Source: Phycisphaerales bacterium
GTDB taxonomy: Bacteria > Planctomycetota > UBA1135 > UBA2386
NCBI GenBank assembly: GCA_020247305.1
Contig: JADCJE010000094.1
Span: 25,183-89,182 of the forward strand
Length of the DNA: 64,000 nt
Direction: 5' to 3'
Position numbers and translations under genes: made by a program. Positions 54,994 to 63,599 of this stretch are shown one piece after another. Under the pieces are notes generated by a model. It did not search any database and had not been told where the DNA came from. It saw only the letters and a list, made by a program, of their open reading frames with translations. Every line of letters starts with the position of its first letter. Within the stretch, counting starts at the first letter, position 1.

Positions 54994-55788
54994 ATGGCGA
55001 CGTCCGCTCCGGGTCGCCCCCCCACCACCTTGCGGCTGCCCGCATGGTTGCGGTCAACTGACGGCGTGACGCAGCCACCCCAGGCGATCTTCTTCGACAT
55101 CGACGACACGCTGTTCTCGACCACCGTGTTCGCCGACAAGGCGCGGCGCGCGGCGGTCGACGCGATGATCCGCGCCGGCCTGCGCGCCGATCGCGCCGAC
55201 GCCACGCGCGAACTCGACGACGTCATCACGGAGTTCTCCAGCAACTACGGCGGCCACTTCGACAAGGTGCTCGATCGCCTTGGACCGGAGTCCTTCGAGG
55301 GCCACAACCGCGCCGTGATCGTCGCTGCCGGCGTCGTCGCCTACCACGCGACCAAGTGGCGCGAACTGAAGGTCTACGACGACGTGTACGAGGTGCTGAA
55401 GTGGCTTGCCGGCACGCCGATGGTGCGCGGCATCATCTCGGCGGGCATCACCATCAAGCAGGCCGAGAAGCTCATCCGCCTGGAGGTCCTGGAGTTCCTC
55501 ACGCCCGCGGCGATCTTCTTCACCGACCAGGTCGGCTTCAGCAAGCCCAACCCGAAGCTCTACCGGCGCGTGCTGCAGCGCCTGTCGCTGCAGCCGCAGC
55601 GCTGCATCTACGTCGGCGACAACCCGACGCACGACATCGACCCGTGCAACCGCGAAGGCTGGACCACGGTGCGCATCCGCCGCAGCGGCCGCCACGCCGC
55701 CGAGGAAGGCGCGACCAACGCCAAGCACGAGATCCGCGACTTCTTCGAACTCCGACGGCTGCTGCAGGACGAGTACGGCGTGAGCTGA
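54994..55788 (+). CDS. HAD-superfamily hydrolase
   Basis: A 264-residue protein with the HAD motifs: DIDDT at 35-39 (nucleophile D35, acid D37), SAG near 149-151 (motif II), a Lys in FSKPNPKLY (motif III, about 184-192) and GDNPTHDI (motif IV, about 206-213). Members are phosphatases or phosphoglycolate-type hydrolases. The ATG at 54994 has a weak ribosome-binding sequence; the GTG at 55066 would remove a basic 24-residue leader and is a real alternative. It converges with the actin-like gene. Confidence 0.82.
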   Translation: MATSAPGRPPTTLRLPAWLRSTDGVTQPPQAIFFDIDDTLFSTTVFADKARRAAVDAMIRAGLRADRADATRELDDVITEFSSNYGGHFDKVLDRLGPESFEGHNRAVIVAAGVVAYHATKWRELKVYDDVYEVLKWLAGTPMVRGIISAGITIKQAEKLIRLEVLEFLTPAAIFFTDQVGFSKPNPKLYRRVLQRLSLQPQRCIYVGDNPTHDIDPCNREGWTTVRIRRSGRHAAEEGATNAKHEIRDFFELRRLLQDEYGVS

Positions 55789-55880
55789 AGGTCGTTCGCG
55801 GGCCCTCAGTCAGCCGCGCGCAACTGCTGGCGCGGCCGAGCCGCCGGCCGACGACGATCCGGCGCGAGGCGACGCTCGCC

Positions 55881-56942
55881 TCACTTGAGCTGTTCCCAGT
55901 ACTCGGCGGGCATGTCGTGCGCGATCTTCAGCGCGCCGTTGGCGCCGCCGTAGATCGGCTCCTCGATGCGCACCACCTTGCCGCCGCCAAGGCGCTCGCG
56001 CATCGCCTTCTCGATCGCCGTGTCGAGGCCGCGGACCATCGAGCCGCCGCCGGCCAACAGCACGCGGTTCTTCAGCCGTGCCTGGAACTCCGGGTCGAAG
56101 GTCGCGATCAGCTTGGTGATGCCCTTGCAGATCGGGTCGATCAGGACCGAGCACGCGGCGCGGACCTGGTCGGTGAGGTCGAACTGCGTCGGCTTGCCGT
56201 CGACCGGCAGGTCGACGAGGCACTTCTCCGGCGCGTCGCCGACGAAGCCCCACCGCTCCTTGATCTCCTTGACCATCTGCACGGTGAACTGGGCCCCCGG
56301 GCAGCTCTGCTCGATGCGGCGCGCCAGCTCGGCGTCGACGGCGTCGCCGGCGACGTCGAACATCACCTGGTCGGCCTCCTCTGGCATCGTGCCGTGCATG
56401 CGGCAGAGGTCCGTCGTGCCGGCGCCGATGTCGACGACGAGCACGTCCTCCAGCATGTCCATGCCGTAGGCGACCGAGAACGGCTCGCTGCACAGCATCA
56501 CTGCGTCGACGTGGGCCTTGGCGGCCTCGAGGATCGCCTCGCGGTTGCGCACCGACGCCTCGGCGGGCGCGCCGATTACGCAGTAGACGAGCTCGTCGGC
56601 GCGCGGACGCGCCAGCCGGATGGCCTCGCCGATCAGGTCCTGCGCGGCCTTCAGGTTGGTCTTCGCCTCAGGGTCCTTCGCCTCGCCGGTGTACTTCAGC
56701 ACGCCCTTCTCGAGCGGCTTGTACATGCGCAGCGACAGGCGCTTGTCGAGCGCCTCCTTGCCGTAGAGAACGTCCTTCTTCAGCAGCTTCTGGCTGACGA
56801 CGTCCTTCGGGTAGCCGACGACCGAGAACACGGTCTCGCGCACGCCGTTGCTGGCCGAAACGGACGTCCGCGACGTTCCGAGGTCCATGCCGATGTAGAG
56901 CACGCCATGCGTCTTGGCGTCCAGGTTCTTCGAGTCGCTCAT
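55881..56942 (-). CDS. MamK-like bacterial actin (actin-like ATPase)
   Basis: A 353-residue actin-fold ATPase. Motifs: phosphate 1 GMDLGTSRTS (18-27), phosphate 2 DIGAGTTDLC (171-180) and the adenosine motif LAGGGSMVRG (296-305). Beyond these, it has features I associate with MamK of magnetotactic bacteria rather than MreB or ParM: SVVGYPKDV (40-48) and a C-terminus ending PAEYWEQLK. MamK builds cytoplasmic filaments that align magnetosomes; MamK-like proteins also occur in other bacteria. No magnetosome gene is nearby. Last gene of the three-gene operon 58555 to 55881. Confidence 0.82.
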   Translation of the reverse strand: MSDSKNLDAKTHGVLYIGMDLGTSRTSVSASNGVRETVFSVVGYPKDVVSQKLLKKDVLYGKEALDKRLSLRMYKPLEKGVLKYTGEAKDPEAKTNLKAAQDLIGEAIRLARPRADELVYCVIGAPAEASVRNREAILEAAKAHVDAVMLCSEPFSVAYGMDMLEDVLVVDIGAGTTDLCRMHGTMPEEADQVMFDVAGDAVDAELARRIEQSCPGAQFTVQMVKEIKERWGFVGDAPEKCLVDLPVDGKPTQFDLTDQVRAACSVLIDPICKGITKLIATFDPEFQARLKNRVLLAGGGSMVRGLDTAIEKAMRERLGGGKVVRIEEPIYGGANGALKIAHDMPAEYWEQLK

Positions 56943-56974
56943 CGTGGTTTGGTTCGGGTTGTGCGCGGCGGCGT

Positions 56975-57772
56975 TCAGTCCGTGCCGCGCTTCTGCAGCC
57001 GCAGGTTCTCGGCGAGGATCGCCGCCATGATGCCCTTCTTGGCCTCCGCCCGCGTGTCGTCGGCGGCGAGGCCTTGCACCTCACGGTAGATCGACGAGAT
57101 GCCGGCGTCGAGGCTGCGCTGGGACGAGACCTGCTGCAGCTTGTGTTCGGTCACCGCCAGCGCCTGCGACAGCTTCTCGATGCGCTGCTGCATCATGGCG
57201 ACGTCGCGATCGGCCAGCTGTTTGCGCACGGACTCGCCCGCGCGCCTCTCGCCGACGACGACGTCCATCACCAGTTCGGCGAGGCGCGCCTCCAGAGCCG
57301 CGGCCGCGACCGGCGCTTCGCCGGCGGCGGCGAGCTCCTGCACGACGGCGGCCACCTTGCGCGCGATCGCGGCGTCCTCGCCCTGCCAGCGCGCGGCGGC
57401 GCCAGGGTCATCGCGTTCCAGTCGGACGCGCAGCGCACTCTGCTGCTGCGCCAGTTCGCGGCGCAGGGCATCGAGCTCCTCCTGCGTGCGCTCGCGGAGC
57501 TTCTCGATCTCGCTCTTCTCGCGCTGCAGGTCCTCGTTGCTGCGCAGCAGACGCAGGAACTCGGCCTTGGTCGCGTCCGCCACCACTTCGCGGTCGGCGC
57601 CGACGAGGCGCGACTTCAGGCTCGTGTGCACCGCGGCGTCGATCAGCGCGATGATGCGGTCGAGGCCGAGGACGTTGACCTGCTTGACGCCCTGCTTGCG
57701 CAGGCGGTCGAGCGACGTACGGAACGCCAGCTGGCGGATGGCATCGCGCAGCGAGTCCTTCAGACCACCCAC
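56975..57772 (-). CDS. Coiled-coil protein of the actin-like operon
   Basis: A 265-residue protein with a GTG start, directly abutting the upstream stop (TGAGTG). Residues about 1-60 are helical and amphipathic; 75-125 are strongly charged coiled coil (KSEIEKLRERTQEELDAL). A second helical region with an Ala-rich spacer lies at 125-175, and a final coiled coil at about 185-260 (QQRIEKLSQALAVTEHKLQ). No signal peptide. It lies between a CpsD/ParA-like ATPase gene and a MamK-like actin gene, 32 bp from the latter. A linker or filament-binding role is inferred from context only. Confidence 0.8.
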   Translation of the reverse strand: MGGLKDSLRDAIRQLAFRTSLDRLRKQGVKQVNVLGLDRIIALIDAAVHTSLKSRLVGADREVVADATKAEFLRLLRSNEDLQREKSEIEKLRERTQEELDALRRELAQQQSALRVRLERDDPGAAARWQGEDAAIARKVAAVVQELAAAGEAPVAAAALEARLAELVMDVVVGERRAGESVRKQLADRDVAMMQQRIEKLSQALAVTEHKLQQVSSQRSLDAGISSIYREVQGLAADDTRAEAKKGIMAAILAENLRLQKRGTD

Positions 57773-58555
57773 TCAGTCCTCGTCGCGGTCGCGCGCTTCG
57801 TACGCCAGCCGCGGATCGCTCTCGGGGTCGACGCCGCGCAACTCGGTGACGAAGGCCCCCATGACGTTGCCGCCCATGTCCTGCAGCAGCCGCAAAGCGT
57901 CGCGCGACTGCTTCTTGAGCGACTTCTCCAGGCGCACGACGACAAGCGTGCCATCGGCGCGCGCCGACAACACGCCGGCATCGGTCGAAGGCAGCGCCGG
58001 CGGGCTGTCGATGACGACGTACTGGAAACGCTCCTTCAGCCGGCGGAACAACTCGTCGAGGCGCGTCGAGCCCAGGACTTCGGCGGGGTTGTCGACGCGC
58101 GTGCCCGGCCCGATCAGCATCAGGCCGCGGTGGCCCGCCGGGCGCAGCGCGCGGTCGACGGCGGCGCGGCCCAGCAGCACGTCGCTGAGGCCGATGTCCG
58201 GGTTGAGGTTGAGGTACCGCTCGCAACTCGGTCGGCGCAGGTCGGCGTCGACGAGGACCACCTGCTGGCGTTCCAGCTCCGCGAGCGCCATCGCGAGGTT
58301 GATCGCCGCGACGGTCTTGCCTTCGCCCCGCACCGCCGACGTCACCACGAGCGTCTTCGGCTCGCCGTCGGGGTTCATCGCCACCAGCCGGTTGCGCAGC
58401 GCGCGCACCTGCTCGGCGCGGTAACCGGCGGGCTCGTGGAAGAGCACGAGGTATGGATTCACCGCCTGCTCGACGACGACGATCATCTCGTCGAGGCCGT
58501 CGCCGGGAACACCCGCGGGCGCTGCGGTTTCGGGTTGGTCCTTGCGGCGGAACAT
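57773..58555 (-). CDS. CpsD/CapB-type (BY-kinase/ParA-like) P-loop ATPase
   Basis: A 260-residue protein of the polysaccharide-regulating tyrosine kinase / ParA-like class. Walker A is SAVRGEGKT (73-81), Walker A' is VVLVDADLRRP (99-109) and Walker B is VIDSPP (181-186). An N-terminal stretch of about 55 residues precedes the core, and the C-terminus is acidic. Canonical BY-kinases carry a C-terminal Tyr cluster; here only one Tyr is near the end (about 251), so kinase autophosphorylation is uncertain. Operon leader for the coiled-coil and actin genes. Confidence 0.82.
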   Translation of the reverse strand: MFRRKDQPETAAPAGVPGDGLDEMIVVVEQAVNPYLVLFHEPAGYRAEQVRALRNRLVAMNPDGEPKTLVVTSAVRGEGKTVAAINLAMALAELERQQVVLVDADLRRPSCERYLNLNPDIGLSDVLLGRAAVDRALRPAGHRGLMLIGPGTRVDNPAEVLGSTRLDELFRRLKERFQYVVIDSPPALPSTDAGVLSARADGTLVVVRLEKSLKKQSRDALRLLQDMGGNVMGAFVTELRGVDPESDPRLAYEARDRDED

Positions 58556-58725
58556 GCGGCGGGCGCGTGGGGATCTTCGACCGACGGCGGGCCCGCACTT
58601 GCACGCAGATGCGGCAGTGCGCCGGCAGCCGCGCCGCGCGGCGGCGAACTGCCGGTGCCATCGTGCGATTCGACGCGCCAGCTATACCACGCGCCGCAGG
58701 GGTCGGCCACCGCGGCGGGGCGTCG

Positions 58726-59337
58726 TCACCGCGTCGCAGGCGCGATCCGGCCGCGGAATCCGGGGCCGGTGAAGGTCCCATCGGCGCGCAGCGTGAACGG
58801 CACGCGCAGGTCGTGCCACGCCATCGCCGCGACGCGGCCGTCGGCTGCGAGGGTCGCGCGCACCGGCGAACCGCCGCGGCCCGCGGCCAGCAGCACTTCA
58901 ACTGCGTCACCGCGCTGGCGCTCACCGAGCAGGCGCGCCGGCGTGACCGGCGTCGCCAGTTCGCCGACGATGGCGCCGAGCACCAAGGCGATGCCGGGTT
59001 CGGCCTCGCCGTAGGGCGGCGACGCGCGGTAGGCCACGCCGCCGATGTCGGCGGTGATCGCGTCGGCGGCCACGCGCAGGTCGATCAGCTTGCCGCCCAC
59101 GTCCGGAAAGACCTGCAGGCGGACGGCGCGTCCGTCGACGGCGACGACGGCGTCGAAGACGCCGTTGAGTCCGGGCGACTCGATCTCCAACTCGCAGCGC
59201 CCCGGCACCGCGTCCGCGAGCGCCATCGGCCGCAGGCGGGCGGCGGTCTCCGCCGACGGCGGGGCGAAGCCGGCACAGGCCGCCAACCACGGCAGCAGCG
59301 CCAAGGCCGCCGCGGCAACTTGCGCGCGCCCGCTCAC
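58726..59337 (-). CDS. Outer-membrane lipoprotein, DUF3261-like
   Basis: About 203 residues. The GTG at 59337 overlaps the stop of the MMPL gene (GTGA). A signal with lipobox LAAC gives a lipid-modified Cys near residue 21. The mature part is beta-rich, suggesting a soluble barrel-like lipid-binding fold: ELEIESPGLNGVFDAVVAVD, then VRLQVFPDVGGKLIDLRV and a C-terminal GTFTGPGFRGRI. In aryl-polyene and related lipid pathways a DUF3261 lipoprotein sits next to an MMPL exporter, as here. The family call is inference from context and layout. Confidence 0.55.
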   Translation of the reverse strand: MSGRAQVAAAALALLPWLAACAGFAPPSAETAARLRPMALADAVPGRCELEIESPGLNGVFDAVVAVDGRAVRLQVFPDVGGKLIDLRVAADAITADIGGVAYRASPPYGEAEPGIALVLGAIVGELATPVTPARLLGERQRGDAVEVLLAAGRGGSPVRATLAADGRVAAMAWHDLRVPFTLRADGTFTGPGFRGRIAPATR

Positions 59338-61685
59338 TTCGCCCTCCCGCGCGTCGCCAGCAGCGGCGCCAACACGAACAGGCACGCGGCCATGCTCGCC
59401 AGCGCGCCGAACGCCACGAGGCCGCCGAGTTGCACGAGACCGGGGCTCGCCGCCGTCGCCAGCGCGCCGAACCCGAGCGCTGTGCCGACGCTGGTGCGCA
59501 CGACGCCGACGCCCGTCGATCCGGTGGCCGCAGCGCCGTCGCGGAAGTGTCCGACCATGTGCACGCCTTCGTCGACGCCGATGCCGAGCACGAACGGCAC
59601 CGCCACGAAGCTGACCATGGTCAGCGGCATGCCGAGCAGTTCGAGCAGCGCCAGCGTGGCCAGCAGACCGAGCGCGCTCGGCGCCAGCGCGAGCAACCCC
59701 TTCCGCAGCGAGCGCAGCCACAGCGCGACCATGGCGAACGCCAGCACCGCGGCGAAGGCGCATGCACGGTGCAGGTCCGCGCGCAGCATGCCTTCGAGCG
59801 CCTGCGTCAGTGTCGGCGTGCCGTGGACGACGACCGCCTGCCCGGCGCGCTGCTGCAGGGCCGTCGCAAGCGCCTCGAAGGCGGCGCGGCCGCCGCCGGC
59901 CATCGGCCAAACGGCGACGACGCGGTGTTCGACGTCGCCGTGGCGCAGAACATCGGCCGGCGGCGCAACCGGATCGGCGGCGAAGCGCGCGTCGAGCTGC
60001 GCCAGGGCGGGCGCGAACGCCGCCGACGCGAAGCCCGCCGCAGCCAGTTCGTCGCGGGCCGCGTCGGCGAAGCCGGCCGTGGCACGGCGGAACGTCGCGA
60101 CAGCGGCCCGGCCCGCCTCGGTGTCCGACCGGTCGAGGCCCGTCCAGAAGCGCACCGCGCCGGCAGCCTGAAGGTCGTGCAGCGACTGCCACAACGGCGA
60201 CGGATCGCGGTCCATGGGCCACAGCGCCACGCACGGCGTCAGCGCGAACCCGAGCCGCGCCTCGACCGTGCCGCGCGCGGCCGTCACCGGATCGCCCGCC
60301 GGGCGCAGCACCTCGCCATCGGCCGTCAGCGGCAGGCCGCGGCCGGCGACGACCACCGCCACCACCGCGGCGAGCGCGAGCGCGCCGTACGCGCACGGGC
60401 GCGCGGCCCGGTGCGCGCACCAGCGGTCGGCGAGGCCGGCGAGCCACGAGCGCTCGGGGTCGCGCCGTTCGCCGGCAAAGGCCAGCAGGGCCGGCAGCAA
60501 CGTCGTCGTCAGCGCGACGCTGCCGACGAGGCCGAGCGCGAGCAGCCAGCCGAATGCGGCGAGTCCGCCGCGCTGGCCGAAGCCGACCGCGACGAACGTC
60601 GCCGCCGTCGTCGCCATGTCGATCAGCAGTTCCGGCGCAGTGCGTCGCTGCACGTCGACGATCGCCGCGGCGTGATCGAGCGTCTGCCGGGCTTCGCGGT
60701 ACCGCGCCGCGTAGTGGATCGCGAAGTCGACGCCGAGCCCGGTCAGCACGGCGACGGCGGCGACGGCGACGGTCGGCAGCGGGCCGAGCAGCGCGCAGCC
60801 GAACGGGATCGCCCAAGCCACCGACAGCGCCGCCGGCACCTGCACCAGCAGCGGCAGCCGCAGGCCGCGCATCGCCCAGCACAGGTAGCAGGCGATGGCC
60901 ACGATCGACCACGTGCTGGCGCGCTCGAAGTCGGCGCGGATGCGCGCCTGGTCCGCCGCCGCGACCGCGTAGCCGCCGTAGCACGCATGGTCCGCGCCAA
61001 CGAGCGCCTGCTCGACGTGCGCCATCAGCCGCGCGCTGAAGTCGGCGTCGTAAGCATCGCGCACGCCACGCAGCCGCAGCACCGCCGCCGCCGCTTCGCC
61101 ATCGCCCAGCACCGCGTGGCGGCGGTCGGCGCGCAGGCCGAGCCGCGCCGACAGGTCGCCGCGGGCGAGGATCCAGCGCAGGCCGAGTGGATCCGCCACC
61201 ACCAGTTCGCGCGCCGCCAGCGGATCGTCGGCGAGCGCCTCGCGCAGCGACGCGATGGCGCGCTGCCGCGCCGGCTGGCGCACGGCATCGGCGAGTTCCT
61301 GCAGTTGCGCGTCGCCGAGGCCCCACAGCGGCGCGGCGCCGGCTCCCGCGCCGAACAGTTCGGTCGTCGTCGCCGCGACCTCGGCGACCAGCGGCGAAGC
61401 GCGCAATGCCGCGGCGCGCGCCGCGATGGCGTCGTCGTCCGCGGCCGCCGCGCCCGTCAAGAGCACCCACAGCGACCGCGCCGGCCGCGCCCGTTCGTCG
61501 AGCCGATCGGCGATGGCGACGTCCGGATGGTCCTGCGGCAGCAAGCGCGCGAGGTCCGGCGCGAAGGCGACGCGGCGCCAACCCAGGGCCGCGAGCACGG
61601 TGAGCAGCAGCACGACCGCGACGGTGGCGCGCGGGTGGCGCAGCGGCGCCAGCAGGGCGCGCGCGAGCAGCCCGTCGCCGCTCAC
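59334..61685 (-). CDS. RND-superfamily MMPL-type exporter
   Basis: About 783 residues with a GTG start overlapping the stop of the AMP-ligase gene (GTGA). Two homologous halves of about six membrane helices each: the first helix at about 16-38, GLGVDFAIHYAARY (about 314-327) and its counterpart GIGVDEGVHMVGHF (about 675-688), both with the membrane Asp used for proton coupling. Large periplasmic domains lie between. MMPL proteins export lipids or polyketides across the inner membrane. The substrate here is presumably the product of the ACP/ketosynthase/ligase pathway encoded alongside. Confidence 0.85.
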   Translation of the reverse strand: MSGDGLLARALLAPLRHPRATVAVVLLLTVLAALGWRRVAFAPDLARLLPQDHPDVAIADRLDERARPARSLWVLLTGAAAADDDAIAARAAALRASPLVAEVAATTTELFGAGAGAAPLWGLGDAQLQELADAVRQPARQRAIASLREALADDPLAARELVVADPLGLRWILARGDLSARLGLRADRRHAVLGDGEAAAAVLRLRGVRDAYDADFSARLMAHVEQALVGADHACYGGYAVAAADQARIRADFERASTWSIVAIACYLCWAMRGLRLPLLVQVPAALSVAWAIPFGCALLGPLPTVAVAAVAVLTGLGVDFAIHYAARYREARQTLDHAAAIVDVQRRTAPELLIDMATTAATFVAVGFGQRGGLAAFGWLLALGLVGSVALTTTLLPALLAFAGERRDPERSWLAGLADRWCAHRAARPCAYGALALAAVVAVVVAGRGLPLTADGEVLRPAGDPVTAARGTVEARLGFALTPCVALWPMDRDPSPLWQSLHDLQAAGAVRFWTGLDRSDTEAGRAAVATFRRATAGFADAARDELAAAGFASAAFAPALAQLDARFAADPVAPPADVLRHGDVEHRVVAVWPMAGGGRAAFEALATALQQRAGQAVVVHGTPTLTQALEGMLRADLHRACAFAAVLAFAMVALWLRSLRKGLLALAPSALGLLATLALLELLGMPLTMVSFVAVPFVLGIGVDEGVHMVGHFRDGAAATGSTGVGVVRTSVGTALGFGALATAASPGLVQLGGLVAFGALASMAACLFVLAPLLATRGRAK

Positions 61686-63046
61686 GAGCCGGCCTCGCCG
61701 CGGTCGGCTGCGGCGAGCAGCTGCTCGACCACGGCGCGCTGCAGCTTGCCGCGCTCGCTGCGCGGCAGTTCGGCGACGATGCAGAGGCAGCGCGGCACCT
61801 TCGCCGGCGGCAACTTGGCGGCGCAGTGGCGCCGGATCGCCGCCGCGTCGACGCCGCGCGCGGCGATCAGCGCCGCGACGGTGGCGCGGCCGTCGCGGTC
61901 GCGCCACGGCACCACCACCGCCTCGGCGACGCCGGCGACCTCGCCGACGACCTGCTCGACCTCGCGCGGATGCACCTTGTGGCCGCCGACGTCGAAGGCC
62001 TCGCCGGCGCGGCCGAGCAGGCGCAGTTCGCCGTCGACCAGTTCGCCGTGGTCGGGCGCGCGGAACACGCCGCCGCGCGGGTTGTCGCCGCCGGCGAGCG
62101 CTTCGCCGACCGCGGGACTCGCCACCACCACGCGGCCGTCGCCGTCGATCGTCACATCGACGCCCTGGACCGGCGCGCCGACGCAGCCGCGCTCGGCGGC
62201 ATCGCCGACGCGGTCGAAGCAGATGCCGCCCGACTCCGTCGACCCGTAGAACGAGTGCACCGGCAGGCCAAAGCGCTGGCGAAAGCCGCGCGCGACCTCC
62301 GGCGGCAGCACGGCGCCGGCCGACAGCACGAGGCGCAGCGAGGCTGGCAGTTCGCGCGCATGCTGCAGCAGCGCGCGCAGCAGCGCGGGCACCGCGGGCA
62401 GCACCGTCGGCGCCCCGTCGCGCATCGCCTGCAGGAAGCCGAGCGGATGGCTGGCGTCGGGCAGCACGAGCGCGCGGCCGCGGACCAGCGCCGGCACGAG
62501 CAGGTTGCCGACGCCGTAGCTGAACGACATCGGCACGGCCGCGAACACGCGGTCGCCGTCGCCGATGCCCATCGTCGCCTCCAACTGCGCGGCGTCGGCG
62601 CACAGCGCCGCGGCCGACACGCCGATGCCGCGCGGCAGGTCGGTCGAGCCCGACGTCAGCTTGATCGCGGCGAAACCGTCGGCCCGTTCACCGGGTCCGA
62701 GCTCCGCCAGCGCCACGCCGCACGCGGTCGCGGCGTCGGTTGCGATCGCGGCCGAGCCGAAGCGCTGGGCGAGGTCGCGGCGCGGTCCCTGCGGGTCTGC
62801 GGCGTCCAGCAGCACGACCGCCGCGTCGGCGCGCCACGCCGCCAGCACCACGGCGAGGAAGCGCAGCGGGTCGCGCACGCTGACGGCAAGGCGCCCACCG
62901 CGCGGCAGCGGCAGCGCGGCGGCGACGGCGTCGGCGGCGGCCGCCAGTTCGGCCCGTGTGACGGCGCGCGCCTTGGTCCACGCCAGCAGCGCACCGGGTT
63001 CGGCACGGCACGACGCGGCGAAGGCGGCAGCGAGCGAGGACGGCAT
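61682..63046 (-). CDS. AMP-dependent acyl ligase (ANL superfamily)
   Basis: About 454 residues, start at 63046. ANL core motifs: KLTSGSTDLPRG (about 151-162, the P-loop), FYGSTESGG (about 268-276), the GELVDGELRLLGR segment, and RAGEAFDVGGHKVHPREVE (about 352-370, hinge and adenylation core). At 430-441 is AELPRSERGKLQ, with the catalytic Lys of the C-terminal domain. Such enzymes activate a carboxylic acid with ATP for transfer to CoA or an acyl carrier protein. It is divergent from the ACP gene across 268 bp. Confidence 0.9.
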   Translation of the reverse strand: MPSSLAAAFAASCRAEPGALLAWTKARAVTRAELAAAADAVAAALPLPRGGRLAVSVRDPLRFLAVVLAAWRADAAVVLLDAADPQGPRRDLAQRFGSAAIATDAATACGVALAELGPGERADGFAAIKLTSGSTDLPRGIGVSAAALCADAAQLEATMGIGDGDRVFAAVPMSFSYGVGNLLVPALVRGRALVLPDASHPLGFLQAMRDGAPTVLPAVPALLRALLQHARELPASLRLVLSAGAVLPPEVARGFRQRFGLPVHSFYGSTESGGICFDRVGDAAERGCVGAPVQGVDVTIDGDGRVVVASPAVGEALAGGDNPRGGVFRAPDHGELVDGELRLLGRAGEAFDVGGHKVHPREVEQVVGEVAGVAEAVVVPWRDRDGRATVAALIAARGVDAAAIRRHCAAKLPPAKVPRCLCIVAELPRSERGKLQRAVVEQLLAAADRGEAGS

Positions 63047-63314
63047 CGGGGGCGCGGCGAAGCCTACGGCCAGGGCCGGGTCCGGCAAGGGAACGCAACC
63101 TTGCCGACGACGCCAGGACGGAGGGCGCCCGAAGCGGCCCCGACCGGCCGGCGGCAGCGCCGAAGCAACCGGGCCGCAGCCGTGCAACCGCGCGCGCCGC
63201 TGCGACGAAGCCGCGATGGCGTCGCGATGGGAGCGCCGCGGCAGCTGCGGCGCTCGCTGCGACGGGCAAGAACCGCTGCCGCACACCGCCCCTGCCGCTA
63301 CACTCCGCGCCCCC

Positions 63315-63599
63315 ATGACCACGCAGGTTTCCGTCGCCGACCTGAAGGCGATGATCGTCCGCCGGCTGAACCTCAAGGCCGTCACGCCGGAGTCGTTCGC
63401 CGACGACGGCCCGCTGTTCGGCCCGCAGGGCATCGGCCTCGACTCGGTCGACGCGCTGGAGCTCGTGCTGGCCATCGAGAGCGAATACGGCATCCAGATC
63501 CAGGACGCCGAGGTGGGCAAGGAAGCCTTCGCTTCCGCCCGCGTGCTGTGCGACTTCATCAACGCCCGCCGCGTCGCGGCCGGCGGCGCCGGCGCGTGA
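63315..63599 (+). CDS. Acyl carrier protein
   Basis: A 94-residue protein with the four-helix ACP layout and the phosphopantetheine attachment serine at S44 in GLDSVDALEL. It is preceded by TACACT at 63299-63304, a possible -10 box without a matching -35. The stop overlaps the ketosynthase start (GTGA, 63596-63599), so the two are translated together. It is divergent from the AMP ligase. This ACP presumably carries the growing chain for the neighbouring ketosynthase. Confidence 0.9.
   Translation: MTTQVSVADLKAMIVRRLNLKAVTPESFADDGPLFGPQGIGLDSVDALELVLAIESEYGIQIQDAEVGKEAFASARVLCDFINARRVAAGGAGA

Noticed and set aside
51296..55078. A 1260-residue minus-strand frame spanning the secretin 2 region.
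   Set aside because: It is antisense to a secretin and crosses the terminator; composition is typical of GC-rich shadow frames.
58682..58687. A minus-strand -10 box TATAGC for the ATPase/actin operon.
   Set aside because: No -35 element at the right distance was found, so it is not listed as a promoter.
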